In this document: positions 5,902 to 10,582 of the stretch, one piece after another
Position numbering within the stretch: the first letter of the stretch is position 1
How the letters are laid out: each line of letters opens with the position of its first letter
Assembly (NCBI GenBank): GCA_023227695.1
Contig: JALNVE010000088.1
Span: 1-10,582 of the forward strand
From: Paludibacteraceae bacterium
GTDB lineage: Bacteria > Bacteroidota > Bacteroidia > Bacteroidales > Paludibacteraceae
DNA: 10,582 nt
Direction: 5' to 3'
The notes under the pieces: generated by a model
Told to the model about the DNA's origin: nothing
What the model saw: the letters and a program-made list of their open reading frames with translations, nothing else
Databases searched by the model: none
Position numbers and translations under genes: made by a program

Positions 5902-6431
5902 AATCACTTACTACTATTAAAATAGACAAAACAAATGCTGATAATGCCGACGTAAAGCATTTGTATGAGACTGCTTTCCCGAAGGAAGAGAAGATCCCAT
6001 ATGCCATTATTATTAAGTTGTTGGATAGAATGCCGTTAGATTTCACGGCTTATTATGATGGCGATACGTTTGTTGGACTGACGATGATTCTCAATCGATA
6101 TGATTTTAACTGGTTGTGGTATTTTGCCGTCAGTAAAGAGTTGAGAAGCATGGGTTATGGCCATCAGATATTAACCATGGTGAAGTCGAGCTATTCAAAT
6201 CGGCCTATTATCCTCGATATGGAATCGCCCGACCAGATAGCAGATAATATGGAACAGCGTCACCGTAGGCATGCTTTCTATCTTCGTAACGGTTTCCGCG
6301 ACACATACGTAGGCAAAACCTTCCGACGCGTTGATTACACGATTCTGATCTACGGCGAAGGTACATTTACCATGAATGATTACGATACCATATTAAAGGA
6401 TTTGTCTCGTTATTGGAAAGAGGGTAGATAG
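5898..6431 (+). CDS. GNAT-family N-acetyltransferase, substrate unknown
   Basis: The 177-residue protein has the GNAT layout. Helix 1 lies around HLYETAFPKEEKIPY (21-35), a pattern seen in many Bacteroidota GNATs, then strands 2-3 (FTAYYDGDTFVGLTMIL). Motif A is FAVSKELRSMGYGHQIL (76-92), where R83-x-x-G86-x-G88 is the acetyl-CoA loop. Motif B is RRHAFYLRNGFRDT (123-136). The C-terminus (FTMNDYDTILKDLSRYW) is an extra helix. The family acetylates amines using acetyl-CoA; nothing here fixes the acceptor. It is separated from the hipA remnant by 62 bases with no clear promoter and ends with TAG just before a terminator, so it may be transcribed with the upstream regulator or from an unrecognised promoter. 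Confidence 0.85.
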   Translation: MKSLTTIKIDKTNADNADVKHLYETAFPKEEKIPYAIIIKLLDRMPLDFTAYYDGDTFVGLTMILNRYDFNWLWYFAVSKELRSMGYGHQILTMVKSSYSNRPIILDMESPDQIADNMEQRHRRHAFYLRNGFRDTYVGKTFRRVDYTILIYGEGTFTMNDYDTILKDLSRYWKEGR

Positions 6432-6459
6432 GCAAAGCCCTTTGCGTTAGCTCTTTTTT
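6417..6459 (+). terminator. intrinsic terminator of the GNAT gene
   Basis: An inner hairpin GCAAA-GCCC-TTTGC (6432-6445) sits within an outer stem AAAGAG (6417-6422) with CTCTTT (6451-6456), followed by a T run to 6459. The outer left arm overlaps the last codons of the gene. It shares TTGCGTTAGCTC (6442-6453) with the terminator at 5368-5421. Confidence 0.7.
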
Positions 6460-6527
6460 ATTCATGAATTCTAAAAAATATTAATTGAGAATCAGGATAA
6501 TTTTTTTATAAAAATTACAATAAAAAT

Positions 6528-6553
6528 TTTGACCTGTGAAAAAACTTATTTTG
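6528..6553 (+). promoter_or_regulatory. possible promoter of the DUF937-like gene
   Basis: TTTG (6528-6531) and TATTTTG (6547-6553) resemble the Bacteroidetes -33 and -7 boxes, but the second is one base short of TAnnTTTG and the gap is only 15. It lies in a very AT-rich stretch (6460-6584) where nothing else is seen. Confidence 0.3.
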
Positions 6554-6584
6554 TTTTGCATGTAATAATTTAATTAATTCAAAA

Positions 6585-7031
6585 ATGGCAGAAATTACAG
6601 ATTTGATCAAGCAAGTGGCCTCAGAGGCACTGGGAAATAACAGTTCTTCATTGGCAGACAATATGAAGGACTAGGTTTTGAATGGTATAACAGACTCCAT
6701 TTTGGGCAGCGTGAAACAAACTGCACAAACCAAGAACGGTTTGCAGATGCTTACATCGCTTGTTGCTGGTAATGGAGATGCTTCTGCAGCTACAAGCCAA
6801 CTCTCTTCTTTGGCAGGACAGATATTTACTTCGTCTGTAGCCAATAAACTTGGATTGAGCTCTTCAACAACGAATACAATCGTAAGTGTTCTCCCAACCA
6901 TTATCGGAGCACTTGTCTCTTCTAAGGGTAAGTTGGATCTTTCTAGCCTTCTTTCTTTGGCTGGTGTTTCAAGCAAAAGTGGTTTGGCTGGTGCTATAGG
7001 AGGACTGTTGGGTAAGTTCTTTGGTAAATAA
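6585..7031 (+). pseudogene. DUF937-like small protein gene interrupted by an in-frame amber codon
   Basis: From ATG 6585 the frame encodes MAEITDLIKQVASEALGNNS and on to residue 29 (..LADNMKD), then TAG at 6672-6674, then continues in the same frame as VLNGITDSILGSVKQTAQTK to a TAA at 7029-7031: 148 positions in all, counting the amber. Both sides belong to one family-like protein rich in Ser, Ala, Gly and Leu, with a Gly/Leu C-terminus (GAIGGLLGKFFGK), resembling the DUF937/YidB-like small proteins of Bacteroidota, whose role is unknown. A single CAG-to-TAG change (Gln) would explain it. TAG is a normal stop elsewhere in this window, so code reassignment is unlikely. Outcomes: a nonsense pseudogene, readthrough, or restart at TTG 6678 (117 residues), four bases after the stop. 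A promoter-like region precedes it and a good terminator follows. Confidence 0.65.
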
Positions 7032-7052
7032 AAGCATTAAAACTAATCTATG

Positions 7053-7086
7053 ACGGGTGGAGTATTAAAACTTCATCCGTTTTTTT
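7053..7086 (+). terminator. intrinsic terminator after the DUF937-like gene
   Basis: CGGGTGGAG (7054-7062) pairs with CTTCATCCG (7071-7079) with two G-U wobbles, extended by A7053-T7080; loop of 8 bases; then a run of T to 7086. From here to about 7260 I see no gene. Confidence 0.85.
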
Positions 7087-7260
7087 GTTTGAACGTCAGT
7101 ATTTTAAGAGGTAGGGTGCTCAAAACTTGGTTCAAATTTTTGCTCATAAACAAGCTTATTTTACGTTAATCTTGATCCATTTAAGAGCTATACGATGAGA
7201 TATTTTCTGTTTTGTTCGGCATTTTTCTTATAAAAGTTCTCCTTTCCCCGAAATAACGTT

Positions 7261-7268
7261 TATTTTTG
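7261..7268 (+). promoter_or_regulatory. -7 box for the T9SS-tail/CotH operon
   Basis: TATTTTTG fits TAnnTTTG exactly and lies 33 bases before ATG 7301. No convincing TTTG occurs at -33. The 7088-7260 stretch upstream holds no visible gene, only imperfect direct repeats (TGCTCAAAAC and TGCTCATAAAC near 7120-7160). Confidence 0.45.
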
Positions 7269-7300
7269 AAGGTGTAATTTGTTCCGTTAAATTATTGTTT

Positions 7301-7783
7301 ATGGATAATATATACGCAATGAAATGGATGCTTATCCTTTTGTTTATGCTCATCTCGTTCTCTGTCGGAGCAACGGAAAAAAGTCTGTTGTTGACGATGA
7401 ATGACGGATCTGTTCATGCAGTGTCTCTCTCTGAAGAACCGCAGATGACATTCCCGAATGATAGCCTGTTGGTAGAGTCTGCCGATTTTTCATTGAAGAT
7501 ATCTCGTGCTGATTTTTCTCTCTATACATTTACGGAGGGCGATTTTTCTGATTTGAAAGAGTCTGACGGTCTTGCATCTCTTATCTATATGAACAATGAT
7601 TGTCTGGTCTTGAACGGGGTGATGGCAAAGTCGCTCTTTTCTCTGGTGGATATGCAAGGACGGACCTTGGGGGTGAATATGAAACGTATGGAAAACGAGG
7701 CCGTTATCTCGCTTTCTGGCGTCTCTCCTGGAATATATCTTTTGAAGTTGGAAAAATTAACCTTTAAGTTTGTTGTGAAATGA
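7301..7783 (+). CDS. Small secreted protein with T9SS-like C-terminal sorting domain
   Basis: The protein begins with a Sec signal peptide, MKWMLILLFMLISFSVGA from the second ATG (7319), cleaved before TEKS; ATG 7301 adds six residues (MDNIYA) and TTG 7295 is less likely. The mature start (SLLLTMNDGSVHAVSLSEE..., ending LKISRADFSLYTF) is a module common in Bacteroidales secreted proteins. The last about 50 residues (FSLVDMQGRTLG ... VSPGIYLLKLEKLTFKFVVK) match the pattern of a Por secretion-system (type IX) type A sorting domain, so export and surface attachment are possible. Whether the organism has a type IX system cannot be told here. The TGA stop overlaps the ATG of the CotH gene as ATGA, so both proteins are made together. 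It is Ser/Thr-containing and could be the partner or substrate of the kinase, which is inference. Confidence 0.8.
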   Translation: MDNIYAMKWMLILLFMLISFSVGATEKSLLLTMNDGSVHAVSLSEEPQMTFPNDSLLVESADFSLKISRADFSLYTFTEGDFSDLKESDGLASLIYMNNDCLVLNGVMAKSLFSLVDMQGRTLGVNMKRMENEAVISLSGVSPGIYLLKLEKLTFKFVVK

Positions 7784-9561
7784 AGCATTTGTTTTTTTCC
7801 ATATTCGTCTTTTTGACATTGGAACTTTTTTCTCCTTTGTTGGCCAACGATACGCTCTATCTTTATATGTGCGATTCTTCTGTTGTGGGGTTCCCTGTTG
7901 AGGCTATCTCATCAGTTAATTCGAATACTGATACTCATTCTGTAATTGTGGGGGATATAACCTATTCTTGTTCTATATCTAATATCGACAGTGCTAGTTT
8001 CCGTGCTCCGGTAAAACCTCAGTTTGACACTTTTCATTTCAATGACAAGTATAACCAGCAGCTTCCATCCAATGTGGATCTGTTGTTTAATGAGACTAAT
8101 AATCGTTGGGAGGGGAGCGTCAACTCTATTGGCCACTATTTGGTCCCTTCTTTTCAGTTGAAGGAGGGTGTGAATGTGTTTCTTGACGGTGAGAAAGTGA
8201 AAAGCAAAATCAGTGTCTTGAATTTTAAGGATAAGGTGGATTTTCAGTTGGTCGATTCTTCGGTGCTTCTGCTTACGAATGTCGGCGGAAAATATGAGTT
8301 TCTTCCACAGCAAAAAATCGTTTCGGTTTCCGTCCATTTCCCATCAGATACGGCCAATGTGAACCAAGTCTATGTTTGGACGCAAGATGGAAAAGCCATA
8401 GAGAGTAAAACCGAATATCTGAATGCCAGAATGGAAATTCAGGACAACGGCGTGTTTTTGGGCTTCGACGATTCCACTCAAATTAAAGGGCGCGGTAACA
8501 CCACATGGGGAAACACCAGTAAAAAGCCATATCGACTCAAGTTTTTTGAAAAAGGAAAGCCATTGGGACTGGATAAGGGAAAAAGTTGGAGTTTGATCAA
8601 TAATTACCGCGATTCCAGCTTGATGAGCAATGCCATGGCCATGAAGATCGGACACATGCTGCGTATTCCCTATACCAACCATATGCTGCCGGTAGATCTT
8701 TACATTAACGGAGAGTATCGTGGCAATTATACTTTTACCGAGAAAATAGGAATTGCCAATAACAGCATTGATGCCAAAGAGGAAGATGGCGCCTATTTGT
8801 TGGAATTCGACACCTACTTTTTCGACAATCCATCTTACGATAAATATAATGAGCGGTTTAAGGACAGTTCTTCGATTTTCCATTTGCCTTTTGCTATTTC
8901 AGAACCTGATTTGGACGAAAGGCCCGAAGCTCAGGCTCGGCACATTTTTGCATCAGCAAAACTCGATTTGGAGAATCTGGAGCGAACCATTCAGATGAAG
9001 GATTCTGACGACATTCTCAATTTTACCGATGTGGAGTTGTTGGCGCGGACTTTTTTTGTCTATGATATTACCTTTAATAACGAGGTGAATTGGCCCAAGA
9101 GCGTCTATTTTTACAAAACGGATACGTTGGGAGCTCTTTTGAATATGGGACCTATATGGGATTTTGACCTCTCGTTTGGTCAGTATGATCAGATGTATGA
9201 TTTACGTCCAGCTACAGATTGGCGTCTGTTGGGTACTCCGGTTTTGCCTAACGATGTAGGTTATACCTATAAGGGCAGTGGTTATATGTTTTTCTACTAT
9301 ATGCGTCAGAACAGAGCTTTTCAAAAAGCCTATTATGAAGTGTATAAGGAATTTGCCCAGCGTTTGCCTGAAGTGTTTGATTTTGCCGAAGCCTATTACG
9401 CCTACAGTAAGAACTCTTTCGTAAGGAATTCTGAACTTTGGAAGTGTGGTGAGAATGCAGAGGCATTGCTCCAACGCTTTAAAGAATGGGTGGAATATCG
9501 TTTGGAAACCGTCTATAGGCACATGAGGGAATACGACCGTTTTTTACCTGAAAGACCATGA
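7780..9561 (+). CDS. Secreted CotH-family protein kinase
   Basis: A 593-residue protein with a signal peptide (about 1-22, ending PLLA). An N-terminal module (24-73: TLYLYMCDSSV ... ISNIDSASF) resembles that of the preceding protein; a linker domain follows to about 180. The CotH domain runs from about 180 to 580 with the family motifs: IKGRGNTTW (235-243), KKPYRLKF (248-255), KSWSLINNYRD (268-278), LYINGEYRGNYTFTEKI (307-323), DGAYLLEFD (336-344) and PIWDFDLSFG (458-467), where D460 and D462 are likely metal-binding. Bacillus CotH is an atypical FAM20C-like kinase phosphorylating spore-coat proteins; in non-sporing Bacteroidota the substrates are unknown and exported proteins are the natural guess. 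All named motifs look intact. The start overlaps the upstream stop by four bases. No T9SS tail is present at its own C-terminus. Confidence 0.9.
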   Translation: MKHLFFSIFVFLTLELFSPLLANDTLYLYMCDSSVVGFPVEAISSVNSNTDTHSVIVGDITYSCSISNIDSASFRAPVKPQFDTFHFNDKYNQQLPSNVDLLFNETNNRWEGSVNSIGHYLVPSFQLKEGVNVFLDGEKVKSKISVLNFKDKVDFQLVDSSVLLLTNVGGKYEFLPQQKIVSVSVHFPSDTANVNQVYVWTQDGKAIESKTEYLNARMEIQDNGVFLGFDDSTQIKGRGNTTWGNTSKKPYRLKFFEKGKPLGLDKGKSWSLINNYRDSSLMSNAMAMKIGHMLRIPYTNHMLPVDLYINGEYRGNYTFTEKIGIANNSIDAKEEDGAYLLEFDTYFFDNPSYDKYNERFKDSSSIFHLPFAISEPDLDERPEAQARHIFASAKLDLENLERTIQMKDSDDILNFTDVELLARTFFVYDITFNNEVNWPKSVYFYKTDTLGALLNMGPIWDFDLSFGQYDQMYDLRPATDWRLLGTPVLPNDVGYTYKGSGYMFFYYMRQNRAFQKAYYEVYKEFAQRLPEVFDFAEAYYAYSKNSFVRNSELWKCGENAEALLQRFKEWVEYRLETVYRHMREYDRFLPERP

Positions 9562-9603
9562 TGAGATTTCCTTATCGGGTCATTTATATTTTAATTATCT
9601 ATT

Positions 9604-9611
9604 TACCTTTG
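9604..9611 (+). promoter_or_regulatory. -7 box for the MmcQ gene
   Basis: TACCTTTG is an exact TAnnTTTG match 17 bases before ATG 9629. A good -33 is lacking (TTTA at 9583-9586 is nearest). A weak stem (GACC near 9554 with GGTC near 9578), without a T tract, may close the CotH transcript just upstream. Confidence 0.45.
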
Positions 9612-9628
9612 TATAAAAATGAAAACTT

Positions 9629-9976
9629 ATGGATATTGAAAAAGCAAGAGAAGTTGCCCTTTCTATGGTGGGCGTGACGGAAGATCAGCCATTCGGACCC
9701 GATGTTGTGACTTTTCGTATAGGCGGAAAGATATTTATGGCGATCTGTTTGGATTCTATCGATCCTAAAATTACGATCAAATTGGAATCTGATTATTCGG
9801 TTGAACTTCGTGAAAAGTACGAATGCATTCAGCCTGCTTTTCATTGGAACAAGAAATATTGGAACGACGTCTACCTTGATCTACTAAACGATGATATGGT
9901 GGAAGAGTTGATTCGACGTTCTTATCATATTGTGTTTGATAGCTTGCCTAAAAAGGTAAAGGAGACGATTAAATGA
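9629..9976 (+). CDS. MmcQ/YjbR family protein
   Basis: The 115-residue length and pattern fit the MmcQ/YjbR (DUF419) family: an opening helix MDIEKAREVALSMVGV, then PFGPDVVTFRIGGKIFM (21-37), ITIKLESDYSVELREKY (48-64), the signature AFHWNKKYWNDVYLD (70-84) and a C-terminal helix ending SLPKKVKETIK. The family has a CyaY-like or double-wing fold; it is often described as DNA-binding, but its cellular role is not established. It is followed after 20 bases by the small Cys/His gene, probably in one transcript. The start is supported by the -7 box just upstream and by the family length. Confidence 0.9.
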   Translation: MDIEKAREVALSMVGVTEDQPFGPDVVTFRIGGKIFMAICLDSIDPKITIKLESDYSVELREKYECIQPAFHWNKKYWNDVYLDLLNDDMVEELIRRSYHIVFDSLPKKVKETIK

Positions 9977-9996
9977 TTTATAATCAGTGAAATATT

Positions 9997-10188
9997 ATGA
10001 GCAAAACTGAATTTAAATGTGAGAAAGAGTGTCCGCTCAGAGCGAGATACGAAAAGAATCCAAAATCTCTCATCGGTCGTTTTTGGCATTGGCATACAGG
10101 ATTCTGCCCAGGATGGAAAGCCTATTTCCAATCACGCACACCCCAAGAGCAGCAAGCCTTGAGGGAGAAGTATAATTTGAAGAAGTGA
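9997..10188 (+). CDS. Small Cys/His protein, possible metal binder
   Basis: The 63-residue protein is soluble and highly charged. It has C8-x3-C12 near the N-terminus and H31-x-H33-x3-C37 in the middle (FWHWHTGFCPGWKAYF), a spacing that could hold zinc or another metal, and a helical charged tail (PQEQQALREKYNLKK). It resembles conserved hypothetical proteins of Bacteroidota that I cannot name; no function is claimed. The ATG follows the MmcQ stop by 20 bases with no promoter in between, so co-transcription is likely. Codon use does not differ visibly from its neighbours, and the reading frame is free of alternatives of similar quality. Confidence 0.7.
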   Translation: MSKTEFKCEKECPLRARYEKNPKSLIGRFWHWHTGFCPGWKAYFQSRTPQEQQALREKYNLKK

Positions 10189-10218
10189 TTGATTATGTAC
10201 GTTTACGCCTAGTAAAGG

Positions 10219-10263
10219 CAGCGCAAAAGTATTTCCTGATTAAGTTTTCAATCTTTTGCGCTG
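10219..10263. terminator. hairpin between convergent genes
   Basis: CAGCGCAAAAG (10219-10229) and CTTTTGCGCTG (10253-10263) are perfect 11-bp inverted repeats with a 23-base loop. No T tract follows on either strand. Its position between a rightward and a leftward gene suggests a shared transcript end or an RNA stabiliser rather than a classic intrinsic terminator. Confidence 0.5.
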
Positions 10264-10321
10264 TCAACTATGGGGTGCGGAAATGCAATAACTTATGAAT
10301 GAAATCTCGTTTTCGAAAAAA

Positions 10322-10582
10322 CTATCCTCTCATTTTTACCAATCCCATGCCTTCCTTTGCGGTTAAATGTTCAACCGTGATTTCGAATGTGGCTAGGGCA
10401 CGGAAGAGATTCTTGATCTCTTTCTCCACAACGTCCGTAGTGGTGTATTTCAATCCTATTTTGCGGGCTGTCTCTATTATTTCCTCTTCGTTTTCTATGA
10501 TGCGAGCTTTGCCAAAGGCTATGGCACTCCTGAAGTTGTTGCTGGCTTTTTCTGGTACAACCTCATCTTTGTCTATCACGCA
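10322..10582 (-). CDS. Nim-like PNPOx-fold flavin protein, C-terminal part (5' end outside window)
   Basis: The frame is open to the right edge and gives the last 86 residues of a protein that is usually about 150-170 residues. It reads CVIDKDEVVPEK, then NNFRSAIAFGKARIIENEEE, and near the end TFEITVEHLTAKEGMGLVK. This is the C-terminal half of the pyridoxamine 5'-phosphate oxidase-like proteins related to NimA (often annotated as 5-nitroimidazole resistance proteins). SxxAFGKA and EITVEHLTAKE are family landmarks. Known relatives bind flavin; Nim proteins are linked to nitroimidazole tolerance, but most chromosomal members in anaerobes are not proven resistance genes. The GTG at 10577-10579 is internal, not the start. 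It ends with TAG and converges on the Cys/His gene. Confidence 0.85.
   Translation of the reverse strand, partial: CVIDKDEVVPEKASNNFRSAIAFGKARIIENEEEIIETARKIGLKYTTTDVVEKEIKNLFRALATFEITVEHLTAKEGMGLVKMRG

Noticed and set aside
6672..6674. TAG recoded as glutamine (phage-like genetic code)
   Set aside because: Three other genes here end naturally with TAG (at 1921, 6429 and, on the minus strand, 10322), and nothing in the window is phage-like.
8344..8883. 179-codon open frame on the minus strand
   Set aside because: Antisense of the CotH domain; no recognisable motif and no promoter.
9554..9582. Terminator after the CotH gene
   Set aside because: The stem (GACC/GGTC) is short, interrupted and lacks a T tract.

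Overview
The window looks like an ordinary chromosomal accessory stretch of a Bacteroidota bacterium, most likely order Bacteroidales (Prevotella/Bacteroides-like). The reasons are: several upstream regions carry a good match to the Bacteroidetes -7 promoter box TAnnTTTG (4190, 7261, 9604); Shine-Dalgarno sequences are mostly absent; one secreted protein ends in a type IX-secretion-like tail; and several families (AlgX/AlgJ-like protein beside an MBOAT, HipB-like XRE, CotH kinase, Nim-like flavin protein) are common there. No rRNA, tRNA, CRISPR array, transposase or phage gene is visible. Species cannot be fixed from the sequence alone.

Layout. 3-1923: the C-terminal half of an MBOAT O-acyltransferase followed 10 bp later by an AlgX/AlgJ-like SGNH protein, a polysaccharide O-acetylation pair. 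2038-3369: a cytoplasmic beta-propeller protein whose first half is TolB/PD40-like and whose second half is a headless SMP-30/gluconolactonase; a 22-bp-stem fold-back follows it. 3564-4067 (minus) and 4262-5329 (plus) are divergent: a phosphinothricin-acetyltransferase-like GNAT and a membrane-anchored NAPE-PLD-like metallo-hydrolase that ends in a strong terminator. 5519-5835: a HipB-like XRE regulator followed by a broken remnant of hipA. 5898-6431: a second GNAT with its own terminator. 6585-7031: a DUF937-like small protein gene interrupted by an in-frame amber codon. 7301-9561: a translationally coupled pair, a small secreted protein with a T9SS-like tail and a secreted CotH-family kinase, which share a similar N-terminal module. 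9629-10188: an MmcQ/YjbR protein and a 63-residue Cys/His protein. 10322-10582 (minus): the C-terminal part of a Nim-like PNPOx-fold protein running off the window.

Functional groups. Three units look like co-transcribed teams: MBOAT/AlgJ-like (surface glycan acetylation), T9SS-tail protein/CotH kinase (exported phosphorylation, inferred), and MmcQ/Cys-His small protein (unknown). The rest are single genes separated by hairpins and promoters. Signs of gene decay or remodelling cluster in the middle of the window: the TolB/SMP-30 chimera, the hipA remnant that has lost its start codon and most of its body, and the amber-split small protein. I see no strong case for a wholly new multi-gene system; the most interesting leads are the chimera, the hipA remnant, the amber codon and the CotH pair.
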